DNA of 64,000 nt from Massilia timonae CCUG 45783 (GCF_000315425.1 NZ_JH992922.1:1493964-1557963); one strand, 5' to 3'. Counted from the stretch's first letter, positions 39,310-48,707 are shown. Notes: generated by a model not told the origin, from the letters alone. Translations and numbers: made by a program.

Positions 39310-39771
39310 ATGCCAGCACCCGTACTGAGCCTCAAGGCGCGCGCGCTGCGCTATCTGTCGCAGCGCGAGCACAGCCGGTTCGAGTTGCGGCGCAAGCTGG
39401 CCAAGTATGCCCAGGAAGACGAAGACGTCGACGCCCTCCTGGATTTCCTTGAAAAGAATAACTGGCTGTCGCAAGAACGTTTTGCCGAGTCCCTGATCAA
39501 CCGTAAGGCCAGCCGCTACGGCAACAGCCGTGTGGTGGCGGAGCTGCAAAGCCATGGCGTCACCGGCGATGCACTGGTCGAGATCAAGGCTGGGCTGTCC
39601 GACAGCGAGACCGCGCGCGCCGTCGAAGTCTGGCAGCGCAAGTTCGGCACCGTCGCCACCGACGCGGCAATGCGGGCCAAGCAGATGCGCTTCCTGTTGC
39701 AGCGCGGCTTTTCCCAGCGTGCGGCGCGGGTGGCAATGCAGGGTAGCCCTGCGGACGACGAGTTGTCGTAG
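39310..39771 (+). CDS. recX: Regulatory protein RecX
   Basis: 153 aa, all helical. Inhibits RecA filament growth. Family pattern [26 protein letters not shown] ... [27 protein letters not shown] and a closing [20 protein letters not shown]. Co-transcribed with recA by position. Immediately followed by a palindrome that may end the transcript. Confidence 0.93.
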   Translation: MPAPVLSLKARALRYLSQREHSRFELRRKLAKYAQEDEDVDALLDFLEKNNWLSQERFAESLINRKASRYGNSRVVAELQSHGVTGDALVEIKAGLSDSETARAVEVWQRKFGTVATDAAMRAKQMRFLLQRGFSQRAARVAMQGSPADDELS

Positions 39772-39772
39772 G

Positions 39773-39793
39773 GTGGACGGATTTTCCGTCCAC
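39773..39793. repeat. REP-like palindrome after recX
   Basis: Perfect 9-bp stem GTGGACGGA-TTT-TCCGTCCAC beginning 2 bases after the recX stop. The wider context CGTAGGGTGGAC...GTCCACGCG resembles dispersed GTAGGGTGG...CCACGCG elements common in proteobacterial intergenes. May act as a weak terminator. Confidence 0.65.
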
Positions 39794-39811
39794 GCGTTCA
39801 ACTACAATATG

Positions 39812-39861
39812 CGTCATTACAGCGTGCCTTTGACTAAGATGTACGTCACTACAGCGTGCCT
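39812..39861. repeat. Two near-identical 18-base direct repeats
   Basis: CGTCATTACAGCGTGCCT (39812-39829) and CGTCACTACAGCGTGCCT (39844-39861), one mismatch, 32 bases apart start to start. Confidence 0.75.
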
Positions 39862-39910
39862 CGAAGGACTTCATCTCCGTGACGCTGATCTGGCGGCCAT
39901 ACCTCTCCAG

Positions 39911-39986
39911 GCGCCAGCGTGGAGCGCCATCTCCCGATATGCCTAGGGCATATTCCTCAACGGGCGATGGCGCTGCACGCTGGCGC
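39911..39986. repeat. Nested long inverted repeat
   Basis: Outer 26-base arms (39911-39936 and 39961-39986) pair at 24 of 26 positions; the left begins GCGCCAGCGTGG and the right ends CACGCTGGCGC. The loop holds a second perfect palindrome, ATATGCC-TAG-GGCATAT (39937-39953). Looks like a MITE/BIME-type element or a strongly structured RNA. Confidence 0.75.
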
Positions 39987-40042
39987 TTTGTTACGCCTGA
40001 CCGTCCGATCACTGACTGATCCTATCCCAACCACATATCTTT

Positions 40043-40059
40043 CATTCACCCCGTGAATG
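40043..40059. repeat. Small palindrome
   Basis: CATTCAC-CCC-GTGAATG, perfect 7-bp arms, about 250 bases before the DUF2889 gene. Confidence 0.5.
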
Positions 40060-40312
40060 GCTTGGCGACTCGCATTAAAGACGGGCGAATAATATAAGCG
40101 GCAAACGCGCCGTCATATTCCCCTGAAGTCCCTTCATCTCCTCGTAGTATCCCTTACTAACCTTTCTTTCCCATGCGCCGCTGTGGACGCTGTGCTAAAC
40201 TTTGCGGGTTTAAGCAGCGCCGCATGAGCGGTTGTTGTCGCAGAAGCTGCGGCAACGTGCACGAAGCACACCGGCTGCATCACTAACCGCCGTCTCGACG
40301 GCACTGGTATTT

Positions 40313-40876
40313 ATGCCTTTGTCACCTCCCGTATCGCGCTCGCTCCGGCATACGCGCGCCATCACAGTCGAAGCGTTCGCGCGCGACGATGGCTTGTGGG
40401 ACCTCGATGCCAGCATCCGCGATGTGAAGACGCGTACTGTCGCGCTTGCTTCCGGCGAACGTCCCGGCGGCACGCCGGTGCACGACCTCAAGCTGCGCGT
40501 GACCATCGACCGCGACCTGAACATCGTCGATGCCGAAGCCGCATCCGATGCCGTCCCGTATCCGGGCTATTGCGATACCATCGGCCCTGCCTACAAGAAG
40601 TTGATCGGGCTCTCGCTCGTGAACCATTTCCGGTTGCATCTGAAAGACCGCCTATCCGGCGTGCTCGGCTGCACCCATTTGACCGAATTGGCCCAGGTGC
40701 TGCCAACCGCAGCCCTGCAAGCCTTTGCTGACGACAATGTCGATGCCCCAGGCGGGCTCGGCGGCTCGTCAACCGACCGTCCATTTGAGCTCGACCGTTG
40801 CCACGCCCTGCGCAGCGACGGCCCTGCCGTGGCCAAATACTACCCACGCTGGTCGATCAAGGCCGTCTCGGGTTAG
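40313..40876 (+). CDS. DUF2889 family protein
   Basis: 187 aa, start taken at MPLSPPVSRSLRHTRAITVEAF, the usual family start; an upstream extension is in frame but adds unlike residues. Conserved core: DGLWDLDASIRDVKT, HDLKLRVTIDRDLNIVDAEA, PYPGYCDTIGPAYKKLIGLSL, LKDRLSGVLGCTHLTELAQVLPTAALQAF. The conserved Asp, Cys and His residues suggest metal or thiol chemistry but the function is unknown. No strong ribosome site. Confidence 0.85.
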   Translation: MPLSPPVSRSLRHTRAITVEAFARDDGLWDLDASIRDVKTRTVALASGERPGGTPVHDLKLRVTIDRDLNIVDAEAASDAVPYPGYCDTIGPAYKKLIGLSLVNHFRLHLKDRLSGVLGCTHLTELAQVLPTAALQAFADDNVDAPGGLGGSSTDRPFELDRCHALRSDGPAVAKYYPRWSIKAVSG

Positions 40877-40943
40877 CGTTCGTCGTTTTATTTTTGTAGT
40901 TCAACCGTATTTCTAATTCAGTAATAGAAGAAGGGAAGCCAGC

Positions 40944-42113
40944 ATGAAGATCCATGAGTACCAGGGCAAAGAGATCCTCCGAAAATTCGGGGTGACCGTT
41001 CCGCGCGGCATTCCGTGCATGTCGGTGGAAGAGGCTGTCAAGGCAGCTGAAGAACTGGGCGGTCCGGTCTGGGTGGTCAAGGCCCAGATCCACGCTGGTG
41101 GCCGTGGCAAGGGCGGTGGCGTCAAGGTCGCCAAGTCGATCGAACAAGTCAAGGAATACGCCGACCAGATCATGGGCATGCAGCTGGTGACCCACCAGAC
41201 CGGCCCCGAAGGCCAGAAAGTGCGCCGCCTGATGATCGAAGAAGGCGCCGACATCAAGCAGGAACTGTACGTCTCGCTGGTCACCGACCGCGTGACCCAG
41301 AAGGTCGTGCTGATGGCCTCGTCGGAAGGCGGCATGGACATCGAAGAAGTCGCGCACAGCAACCCTGAAAAAATCCACAACGTCGTGATCGACCCGGCCG
41401 TCGGCCTGACCGACGCCGACGCCGACGAAGTCGCCGCCAAGATCGGCGTGCCGGCCGGCTCGATCGCCGACGCCCGCGCCAACCTGCAAGGCCTGTACAA
41501 AGCCTACTGGGAAACCGACGCATCGCTGGCGGAAATCAACCCGCTGATCGTGACCGGCTCGGGCAAGATCATCGCCCTGGACGCGAAATTCAACTTCGAC
41601 GCCAACGCCCTGTTCCGTCATCCAGAAATCGTCGCCTACCGCGATCTGGACGAAGAAGATCCAGCCGAAGTCGAAGCATCGAAATTCGACCTGGCCTACA
41701 TCTCGCTGGACGGCAACATCGGCTGCCTGGTGAACGGCGCCGGCCTGGCCATGGCCACCATGGACACCATCAAGCTGTTCGGCGGCGAGCCGGCCAACTT
41801 CCTGGACGTCGGCGGTGGCGCCACGGCCGAGAAAGTGACCGAAGCCTTCAAGATCATGCTGAAGAACCCGGAACTGAAGGCCATCCTGGTCAACATCTTC
41901 GGCGGCATCATGCGTTGCGACGTCATCGCCGAAGGCGTGATCACCGCATCGAAAGCCGTGTCGCTGCAAGTGCCGCTGGTCGTGCGCATGAAGGGCACCA
42001 ACGAAGACCTGGGCAAGAAGATGCTGGCTGACTCGGGTCTGCCAATCATCGCCGCAGACACGATGGAAGACGCAGCGAAGTCGGTCGTCGCCGCCGCCGC
42101 TGGTAAAGCCTAA
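40944..42113 (+). CDS. sucC: Succinyl-CoA synthetase, beta subunit
   Basis: 389 aa. ATP-grasp subunit ([22 protein letters not shown], then [14 protein letters not shown] and the [17 protein letters not shown] block). With SucD it makes ATP or GTP from succinyl-CoA in the TCA cycle. GAAGGGAAG ribosome site upstream; sucD starts 18 bases after its stop. Confidence 0.98.
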   Translation: MKIHEYQGKEILRKFGVTVPRGIPCMSVEEAVKAAEELGGPVWVVKAQIHAGGRGKGGGVKVAKSIEQVKEYADQIMGMQLVTHQTGPEGQKVRRLMIEEGADIKQELYVSLVTDRVTQKVVLMASSEGGMDIEEVAHSNPEKIHNVVIDPAVGLTDADADEVAAKIGVPAGSIADARANLQGLYKAYWETDASLAEINPLIVTGSGKIIALDAKFNFDANALFRHPEIVAYRDLDEEDPAEVEASKFDLAYISLDGNIGCLVNGAGLAMATMDTIKLFGGEPANFLDVGGGATAEKVTEAFKIMLKNPELKAILVNIFGGIMRCDVIAEGVITASKAVSLQVPLVVRMKGTNEDLGKKMLADSGLPIIAADTMEDAAKSVVAAAAGKA

Positions 42114-42131
42114 TTCGCTAAGGAAATAAAA

Positions 42132-43013
42132 ATGTCGATTCTGATCAACAAAGACACCAAAGTCATCACCCAGGGCATCACCGGCAAGACCGGCCAATTC
42201 CACACCCGCATGTGCCGCGACTACGCGAACGGCAAGGAAGCCTTCGTCGCAGGCGTGAACCCGAAGAAAGCCGGTGAAGATTTCGAAGGTATTCCAATCT
42301 ACGCATCGGTCAAGGAAGCCAAGTCGGAAACCGGCGCCACCGTGTCGGTCATCTACGTCCCACCGGCAGGCGCAGCCGCCGCCATCTGGGAAGCCGTTGA
42401 AGCCGAGCTGGACCTGGCAATCTGCATCACCGAAGGCATCCCTGTCCGCGACATGATGGAAATCAAGGATCGCATGGCCAAAGCCGGTTCCAAGACCCTG
42501 CTGCTGGGCCCGAACTGCCCAGGCCTGATCACCCCTGACGAAATCAAGATCGGCATCATGCCGGGCCACATCCACAAGAAGGGCCGTATCGGCGTCGTGT
42601 CGCGTTCGGGCACCCTGACCTATGAAGCAGTCGGCCAGCTGACCGCGCTGGGCCTGGGACAATCGTCGGCAGTCGGCATCGGTGGCGACCCAATCAACGG
42701 CCTGAAGCACATCGACGTGATGCGCATGTTCAACGACGATCCTGACACCGACGCGGTCATCATGATCGGCGAAATCGGCGGTCCGGACGAAGCGAACGCT
42801 GCTCACTGGATCAAGGACAACATGAAGAAGCCAGTCGTCGGCTTCATCGCTGGCGTCACCGCGCCTCCAGGCAAGCGCATGGGCCACGCCGGCGCGCTGA
42901 TCTCGGGCGGCGCCGACACCGCGCAAGCCAAGCTGGAAATCATGGAAGCCTGCGGCATCAAGGTCACCAAGAACCCGTCGGAAATGGCGCGTCTGCTGAA
43001 GGCGATGCTGTAA
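42132..43013 (+). CDS. sucD: Succinyl-CoA synthetase, alpha subunit
   Basis: 293 aa. CoA-binding subunit with the GITGKTGQFHT start region and the phosphorylated histidine His252 (MGHAGALISGG). Second gene of sucCD; the operon ends at the hairpin downstream. Confidence 0.98.
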   Translation: MSILINKDTKVITQGITGKTGQFHTRMCRDYANGKEAFVAGVNPKKAGEDFEGIPIYASVKEAKSETGATVSVIYVPPAGAAAAIWEAVEAELDLAICITEGIPVRDMMEIKDRMAKAGSKTLLLGPNCPGLITPDEIKIGIMPGHIHKKGRIGVVSRSGTLTYEAVGQLTALGLGQSSAVGIGGDPINGLKHIDVMRMFNDDPDTDAVIMIGEIGGPDEANAAHWIKDNMKKPVVGFIAGVTAPPGKRMGHAGALISGGADTAQAKLEIMEACGIKVTKNPSEMARLLKAML

Positions 43014-43042
43014 TTCTGACGATCTCTTTATCGACAGCTAAG

Positions 43043-43070
43043 ACGGGGAGCTTCGGCTCCCCGTTTGTAT
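43043..43070 (+). terminator. Terminator of sucCD
   Basis: Nine-bp stem ACGGGGAGC-TTCG-GCTCCCCGT followed by TTGTATTT. Confidence 0.85.
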
Positions 43071-43106
43071 TTGCGGGTCCATTTTTCGTCGCCAATCTCC
43101 GTCGTC

Positions 43107-43165
43107 TGACAAAAATTGCTGTATGGCACTGACAAATTTTGTCACCCGAAGCGCCAATTTTTGTC
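43107..43165. promoter_or_regulatory. Three-part operator-like array upstream of pilA
   Basis: TGACAAAAATT (43107-43117), the palindrome TGACAAA-T-TTTGTCA (43130-43144) and AATTTTTGTC (43156-43165). The outer two are perfect 10-base inverted copies. They lie about 65-120 bases before a sigma-54 promoter, the distance expected for an enhancer-binding protein such as PilR. Confidence 0.6.
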
Positions 43166-43227
43166 GTAGCACACGATTTCGTTATGTCGGGATTAATAAA
43201 ATCGACCGTTTTCTGCTGTTTTCGGGC

Positions 43228-43243
43228 TGGCACAGCGCTTGCA
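43228..43243 (+). promoter_or_regulatory. Sigma-54 promoter of pilA
   Basis: TGGCAC-N5-TTGCA with the invariant GG and GC 10 bases apart, 75 bases before the pilA ATG. Confidence 0.88.
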
Positions 43244-43317
43244 TATAGGAAAGCGTAGCAGCTGAGCAGTACAAGACATGTAGTCCTTATTTTTGAAATA
43301 CTACCCTGGAGAGAAAA

Positions 43318-43776
43318 ATGAACTTCAAGCAAATGCAAACCAAGAAGGCCGAAGGCGGCTTCACCCTGATTGAACTGATGATCGTTGTTGCCATCATCGG
43401 CATCCTGGCAGCTGTCGCCATCCCTGCTTACCAGAACTATGTCGCCAAGTCGAAGTTCAGCGCTGCACTGGCTGAAGTTTCTGCTGGTAAGACTGGCCTC
43501 GACGTCGCCCTGAACATGGACTCGAACTTGGCTGCAGATGCAGCGCTGGCCGCCAGCGGTTTGAAGGCTGAGACCTCGAACTGCGACATCAGTTTCGTGG
43601 GCGCTCCTACCACCACTGGCGCGATCGACTTGGTCTGCACCATCAACAGCGGCCCAAGCTCGGTGAACGGCGAAACCGTGACCCAGAAGCGTGATGCAGA
43701 TGGCGCCTGGACCTGCGAAACCAGTATTGATGAAGAGTTGACCGGCAAAGCTTGCGAGACTGTTACCGCCCCGTAA
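43318..43776 (+). CDS. pilA: Type IV major pilin PilA
   Basis: 152 aa prepilin. A 14-residue leader ends in Gly-Gly and is followed by Phe+1; Glu+5 is present in [27 protein letters not shown], the helix that packs in the pilus core. The C-terminal disulfide loop is likely [18 protein letters not shown]; another Cys pair (NCDIS ... LVCTI) lies before it. GGAGAG ribosome site. Only one pilin gene is here, and no pil assembly genes are adjacent, so it stands alone under RpoN. Confidence 0.96.
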   Translation: MNFKQMQTKKAEGGFTLIELMIVVAIIGILAAVAIPAYQNYVAKSKFSAALAEVSAGKTGLDVALNMDSNLAADAALAASGLKAETSNCDISFVGAPTTTGAIDLVCTINSGPSSVNGETVTQKRDADGAWTCETSIDEELTGKACETVTAP

Positions 43777-43806
43777 TTCATGTAATTAGCTAGCCTGTAA
43801 CAAAAG

Positions 43807-43827
43807 GCCGCCTTTTGGCGGCTTTTT
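43807..43827. terminator. Terminator between pilA and the convergent peptidase gene
   Basis: Stem GCCGCC-TTTT-GGCGGC followed by T5 on the plus strand; the A-rich left flank gives a shorter T run for the minus-strand gene, so it may serve both. Confidence 0.85.
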
Positions 43828-43839
43828 GCTATCCGGCGA

Positions 43840-45897
43840 TTATTTTTGCTTCAGGTACTGATCCAACCACCCCACCACAGTGTGATGCCACTGCACCGAG
43901 TTCGCCGGCTTGAGCACCCAATGGTTCTCATCCGGGAACACCAGCAGCTTGCTCTCGACCCCCTTGCGCTGCAGCGCGGTAAAGGTCCCCAGCGCCTGCG
44001 CGGTAGGAATGCGGAAGTCCAGATCGCCCTGAATCACCAGCATCGGCGTCTTCCACTTGTTCACGTGATGAACCGGATTGAAGCGCTCATGGTTCTCCGG
44101 CACCTTGAAGTAAGGCCCGCCGCTCTCCCAATCGGTAAACCACTGTTCCTCGGTCGAGTACGCCATGCCGCGCGTATCGAATACGCCGTCGTGATTCACG
44201 ATGCACTTGAACTCATCCGACCAGTTACCCGCGATCCAGTTCATCATGTAGCCGCCGTACGACGCCCCCAGTGCGCAGTCGCGTGAACGGTCGAGCCACG
44301 CGAATTTCTGCACCGCCGCGTCATAGCCCTTCTGCAGGTCGACCAGCGGCTTGCCACCCCAGTCGTTGCTGATCGAATCGGTGAACTTCTGGCCATAGCC
44401 GGTCGAGCCGTGGAAGTCGATGAACACGGCCGCATAGCCCGCGCCCGCATACACCTGCGGATTCCAGCGATAGCTCCAGCTGTTGCCGAAGCTGCCTTGC
44501 GGGCCGCCGTGGACGATGAAGGCGACCGGATACTTCTGGCCCGGCTGCGCATTCCACGGCTTCATCACGTAGCCGTACACGGTCTCGCCATTGGCGCCGG
44601 CAAACGAGAACTGCTCCGATTCGCCAAAGCGCACGTCCTTCAAACGTTCCGTGTTCACATCGGTCAGCTGCTTCGGCTTGCCGCCCAGCTTCATCGAGAA
44701 CAGCTGCGCGCCCGATTGCAGGTTGGCGTGGGTGTACACCAGCGTGTCGCGCCGCAGGTCATACGCGCCGACCACGCCCTTGTCGGTCAGCGGCGTCACC
44801 TTGCCGCTGGCGACGTCGATCGAGAACAGGCGGTGCTGGCCGATGTCTTCGGCATCGACGATCAGCGCCTTGCCGTCCGCACGCCACACCAGGTTGCCGG
44901 CCGAGCGGTCCCAGTCGGCCGCCAGCTTGCGCTTCTGGCCGGTGGCCACGTCCATCAGCATGACCTGGTAGCGGTCGGCCTCGAAGCCGGGACGCGCCAT
45001 CGCGAGATAGGCCAGGGTGCGGCCATCCGGAGAGAAGGTGCCCTTGGTATCCCAGGCTGGATTGTCCTGGGTCAGGTTGCGCGGCCCCGCGCCGCCTGCG
45101 GCCGGCACGCTGTACAGGTCGAAGTTGGTCGACCAGGCTTCGGTCTTGCCGGCGATGCGCGCCGAGAAAACGATGGTCTTGCCGTCCGGGCTGAAGCGGT
45201 ACTCCTCGCGGTCGCCGAACGGCTTCGACGGCACGTCGCCGTCGAGCGAGCCGGACAGGCTGACCGGTTCGCCGCCGGCCTTGCCATCCGCACCGATCGG
45301 CGCCGAGAACAGCACCGCGTTGCGGTGGTCGTTCCAGGTATCCCAGTGACGCACGAACAGGCGGTCATAGACCTTGCCGGTGGCCTTGTCCTTTTCCCTG
45401 GCATCCAGGCGCGATCTGGTGCAGGCCAGGTCGGCGCAGTCGCGGAACACGGCCAGGCTGAACGCCAGGCGGTCGCCGCCTGGCGCGAGGCGGAAGTTGT
45501 CGACGTCCAGCGGCAGGTTCGTCACCTGCACCGCCTCGCCGCCGGCGACCGGCTGGCGCCATACCTGCGACGAGCCCGAGCGCGCCGACAGGAAATAGAC
45601 GGCGTCGCCCGAAGGCGACCATTCCGGGTCGCTGCTGCTGGACGCATGCTGGGTCAGGCGCTGCGGCGCAGGCTTGGCGGCGCGCAGGTCGACCATCCAC
45701 AGTTGGGTATTGCCGCGGTTCTTTTCCATATCCGTGCTGCGCACGGTATAGATCACGCGCTTGGCGTCCGGCGACACGGCCGGGCTGCCTACCCGTTCCA
45801 TATTGACCAGGTCTTCCACGGTAAAGCCGCGCGGCGCGGCCGTTGCGGTGGTGGCGGCCAGCAGGGCCGCCGCCATCGTCAGCAAGCGAAATGTCAT
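43840..45897 (-). CDS. S9 family dipeptidyl peptidase-like enzyme
   Basis: 685 aa, start at MTFRLLTMAAALLAATTATAA, a signal peptide, with GAGGA upstream. A propeller-like region with repeated strand pairs (PEWSPSGDAVYFLSARSG, TFSPDGRTLAYLA) precedes the hydrolase domain, with the nucleophile Ser546 in LGASYGGYMMNW, Asp in QGDLDFRIP and His in DENHWVLKP. Probably a periplasmic peptidase of the DPP4/acylaminoacyl group. Convergent with pilA. Confidence 0.93.
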   Translation of the reverse strand: MTFRLLTMAAALLAATTATAAPRGFTVEDLVNMERVGSPAVSPDAKRVIYTVRSTDMEKNRGNTQLWMVDLRAAKPAPQRLTQHASSSSDPEWSPSGDAVYFLSARSGSSQVWRQPVAGGEAVQVTNLPLDVDNFRLAPGGDRLAFSLAVFRDCADLACTRSRLDAREKDKATGKVYDRLFVRHWDTWNDHRNAVLFSAPIGADGKAGGEPVSLSGSLDGDVPSKPFGDREEYRFSPDGKTIVFSARIAGKTEAWSTNFDLYSVPAAGGAGPRNLTQDNPAWDTKGTFSPDGRTLAYLAMARPGFEADRYQVMLMDVATGQKRKLAADWDRSAGNLVWRADGKALIVDAEDIGQHRLFSIDVASGKVTPLTDKGVVGAYDLRRDTLVYTHANLQSGAQLFSMKLGGKPKQLTDVNTERLKDVRFGESEQFSFAGANGETVYGYVMKPWNAQPGQKYPVAFIVHGGPQGSFGNSWSYRWNPQVYAGAGYAAVFIDFHGSTGYGQKFTDSISNDWGGKPLVDLQKGYDAAVQKFAWLDRSRDCALGASYGGYMMNWIAGNWSDEFKCIVNHDGVFDTRGMAYSTEEQWFTDWESGGPYFKVPENHERFNPVHHVNKWKTPMLVIQGDLDFRIPTAQALGTFTALQRKGVESKLLVFPDENHWVLKPANSVQWHHTVVGWLDQYLKQK

Positions 45898-46084
45898 TCC
45901 ATCCTCGTCGATCAGTGCCGCGGCAGGGTGCCGCATGCAAGCTGGCAATTTACCACGTTGCATTACAGGCATGTGAAGCGCTACTGGAAGCCGGCCCAGA
46001 CACTGTTGAGTACTGGAAATGCATCTTTTTCGATTCTATGACACCATGCGGTTTCAAAAATATGGTTCAACTTCGGGACGTGTA

Positions 46085-47053
46085 ATGACGGATTCTCTTA
46101 AAACGGGACAAGAAAGGATCATGTACCGCACCGGCGCCGCCGCCCGGCTGGCTGGTCTGCCGGTGGAAACCCTGCGCGTATGGGAGCGCCGCTACAGCCT
46201 GTCGGATGCCCAGCGCTCCGAGCGCGGCCAGCGCCTGTACTCGGCCGAACAGGTGACGCGCCTTGGCCTGCTCAAGCAGCTGGTCGACCAGGGGCATTCG
46301 ATCGGCGTGCTCGCCGGCCTCAACCGCGACCAGCTGCAATCGATGCTGGGCCTGGACGGCCAGGCCAGGGCCGTGGCGGCGGCCCCGGTGCGGGTGCTGC
46401 TGGTCGGCGCCATGCTGGCGCGGCGCGTGGCCGCCATGGGGCAGGGCGCCCTGGGGCTGGACGTGCGCGGCCATTGCGCCGACCTCGCGCAGGCGGCGGA
46501 CATGTTGCAGGATGATGCAGGCGCCGACGTGCTGGTGATCGAACAATCCGAACTCGACGAACGGGCGCTGCCGGCCATCGCCGCCGCGCGCGATGCGGCC
46601 GGCGTCGGGGCGGTCGTCGTGCTGTACCGCTTCTGCTCGAGCGCCACCATTCGCGCCTTGCGCGCGCAAGGTTGCCTGGTGGCGCGCATTCCGGCCGACC
46701 TGAATGAACTGGCGCTGCTGTGCCAGTCGGCCCTGACCGGTCATCGCCCGCCGCTGCAGGAGCCGCTGACGGCGGCCGTGGCGCCGCCGCGCTTCGCCGA
46801 CGAAGACCTGGCCAATATCACGGCGGCCGGCAATCGCCTGACCTGCGAGTGTCCGCGCCACCTGTCGGACCTGCTGCTGATGGTGGGAAGCTTCGAGCGC
46901 TACAGCCAGCAGTGCGCCTCGCGCAACCCGCAAGACGCGGCGCTGCACGCCGAGCTGGCGCTGGCATCGGGCCGCGCGCGGGTGGTGCTGGAGGCGGCGA
47001 TGGAAAGGCTGGCGATCGAGGAAGGATTGCCGTTGCCGAAAGGCTGGGCCTAG
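46085..47053 (+). CDS. MerR-type regulator with C-terminal B12-domain-like half
   Basis: 322 aa. MerR HTH at the N-terminus (YRTGAAARLAGLPVETLRVWERRYSLSDAQRSERGQRLYSAEQVTRLGLLKQLVDQGHSIG), a linker, then a Rossmann-like half (VRVLLVGAMLARRV...DVLVIEQSELDE...) as in CarH/LitR proteins. I do not see the E/DxH cobalamin-ligand motif, so light or B12 sensing is uncertain. The ATG at 46085 has GGGA 6 bases upstream; the inner ATG at 46121 has a site too close to it. Overlaps the convergent PilZ gene by 4 bases. Confidence 0.85.
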   Translation: MTDSLKTGQERIMYRTGAAARLAGLPVETLRVWERRYSLSDAQRSERGQRLYSAEQVTRLGLLKQLVDQGHSIGVLAGLNRDQLQSMLGLDGQARAVAAAPVRVLLVGAMLARRVAAMGQGALGLDVRGHCADLAQAADMLQDDAGADVLVIEQSELDERALPAIAAARDAAGVGAVVVLYRFCSSATIRALRAQGCLVARIPADLNELALLCQSALTGHRPPLQEPLTAAVAPPRFADEDLANITAAGNRLTCECPRHLSDLLLMVGSFERYSQQCASRNPQDAALHAELALASGRARVVLEAAMERLAIEEGLPLPKGWA

Positions 47054-47760
47054 ACGATCTTGCCGCGGTCGGCCAGCAGCGCCTCGTAAGTCATGTTCTG
47101 CAGCAGCGTGTAGTGGACCGGATCGAGATCGATGAACTGCACGCCATAGCTGTACATCTCGGCCTGGCCGTCCGCCGGCTTGCCGACCGCCAGGTTCCGG
47201 ATGCTGGCCCGGGTGCGCACCTGGGTTTCCCGGTTGTCGGGCGGGACCATCAGCGCGAACCGCAGATCCACGATGTCTTCATCGGGCGGCAAGGGCTGCG
47301 ACGAATCGATGCGGGCGCCCGTCACCGACACGTTCGCCAGCTGGCAATCCATCGGCGCCGCGACCTTCATGCCGGCCACCCGCACCGGCAGGTCGGCGCG
47401 CACCCGCATCGCGCCGCGCAGGCTGGTGCCCTGGATCGAGGTCGGGAATGAAAGATGGACGTAGAACAGGGGACGGCTGAAAACGCGCTCGACCGTGGAG
47501 GCGAACGAACACACGTTCACGCCGGAAAACACCCGGATCGTCACGCGCTCGCCTTCGGTCAGTCCGATCGGCACCCCGTCCTCGAAGGGGATCTTGAGGA
47601 TCAGGTACTCGTCCCTGACGTAGCCGATGAGGCTGGAAAAATGCGCGACCGGCTTGAGCCGCCGGTGCGTGATGAGCTGCAGGCGGACGCCGACCTGCAT
47701 GTTCAGCGTTTCGAATTCGTATTCCTGGGGCTTCAGCTCATGGGCTTGGGCGCTGTTCAT
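47050..47760 (-). CDS. YcgR-like PilZ domain protein
   Basis: 236 aa. N-terminal YcgR-type domain (NMQVGVRLQLITHRRLKPVAHFSSLIGYVRDEYLILKIPFEDG), then PilZ with the c-di-GMP-binding pattern R-x-x-x-R (LRGAMRVRADLPV) and N-x-S-x-x-G (ANVSVTGARID). Expected to slow flagella or tune motility in response to c-di-GMP. Single gene, convergent with the MerR-type gene. Confidence 0.9.
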   Translation of the reverse strand: MNSAQAHELKPQEYEFETLNMQVGVRLQLITHRRLKPVAHFSSLIGYVRDEYLILKIPFEDGVPIGLTEGERVTIRVFSGVNVCSFASTVERVFSRPLFYVHLSFPTSIQGTSLRGAMRVRADLPVRVAGMKVAAPMDCQLANVSVTGARIDSSQPLPPDEDIVDLRFALMVPPDNRETQVRTRASIRNLAVGKPADGQAEMYSYGVQFIDLDPVHYTLLQNMTYEALLADRGKIV

Positions 47761-47942
47761 ATCGGTAAAACAAGCGGGCGGCCATTGCCGCAGAGAAAAG
47801 CCGGCATGATAGCAGCAGCTTTACCTCTGGAATGTATCTTAATGTCACTGCTTGCTTCCGACAGCTGGTAGCAATAAGTCAATGGCGGCCGTATTCGCCT
47901 GCCGGCTCCGATGACCTGAGAAGAAAAACGAGCCCCCTCGAG

Positions 47943-48338
47943 TCAGGTCAGGTTGAGCTGCCATGAAACGCCAAAGCGGTCGCTCAGCCAGCCGAACTTG
48001 CGGCTGAACCCATAATTATCCGGCGGCATCAGCAGCTTGCCGCCGTCCGCCAGCCGGGCGAAGGCGGTGTCGAACTCGGCCTCGTCCTGGCACTCCACGA
48101 ACAGCGACATGGATGGTGTGAAGGTAAACGCGTGCTTGGCCGGACTGTCGATGCAGATCACGGGCTGGCCGGCGAGGGAGAAATCGGCCCGCTTGACGGT
48201 CCCTTCGGGGCCCATTTCGCCGCTCTTGTAGTGCTCGATCTGCTTGACTTCGGAGCGGGCGAACAGCGAGACATAGAAACGCATCGCTTCCTCGGCCGAA
48301 CCTTCGAACATCAGGAATGGAGTGATGCTGCTTGCCAT
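47943..48338 (-). CDS. VOC family (PhnB-like) protein
   Basis: 131 aa. The glyoxalase/bleomycin-resistance fold is suggested by SITPFLMFEGSAEEAMRFYVSLF and the end GGKLLMPPDNYGFSRKFGWLSDRFGVSWQL. The 3-demethylubiquinone-methyltransferase-like VOC group has this pattern; no substrate is assigned. Its neighbours (phasin, moaC) give no functional clue. Confidence 0.88.
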   Translation of the reverse strand: MASSITPFLMFEGSAEEAMRFYVSLFARSEVKQIEHYKSGEMGPEGTVKRADFSLAGQPVICIDSPAKHAFTFTPSMSLFVECQDEAEFDTAFARLADGGKLLMPPDNYGFSRKFGWLSDRFGVSWQLNLT

Positions 48339-48371
48339 CGTCGACTCCTATCGAGTGATGGAGCGCGGTGC

Positions 48372-48707
48372 TCAGCGCGCGGGTTTCCAGCCGGACGCCA
48401 TGGCGTCGGCAAAGCTCTGCCCCATGATCTCGACCGCCTTCTGGTTGGCGCTGATGAGCCGGCCGAATGACTGCTGCTGGACCGACACGGCATTCCTGGT
48501 CAAGGCTTCGGCGCACGACTGCGAAGCGGCGATGAAGGCCTTCATCGTCTCTTCCATGATGATCTTGGACGAGCTGATCCAGAGCTGCTCCAGGCTGGCG
48601 CGGGTCGAATCCGCGTAGACATTAGCGATCTTCAGGAATGCATCTTGATAGGGCAGGGCGTTCAGCTGGGCGGTCGCTGCGGTGAACTGCGGGTATGCGG
48701 TCGTCAT
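48372..48707 (-). CDS. Phasin family protein
   Basis: 111 aa, helical and amphipathic (QDAFLKIANVYADSTRASLEQLWISSSKIIMEETMKAFIAASQSCAEALTRN...). Phasins coat polyhydroxyalkanoate granules; this is a short member. No PHA synthase nearby. Confidence 0.72.
   Translation of the reverse strand: MTTAYPQFTAATAQLNALPYQDAFLKIANVYADSTRASLEQLWISSSKIIMEETMKAFIAASQSCAEALTRNAVSVQQQSFGRLISANQKAVEIMGQSFADAMASGWKPAR

Larger units (their letters stand above)
39772..40312. other. Gene-free, palindrome-rich stretch
   Basis: 541 bases with no convincing coding frame. Contains a REP-like palindrome, a 32-base-spaced direct repeat, a long nested inverted repeat and a small palindrome, each listed separately. Base composition is more AT-rich than the flanking genes. 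Confidence 0.7.
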
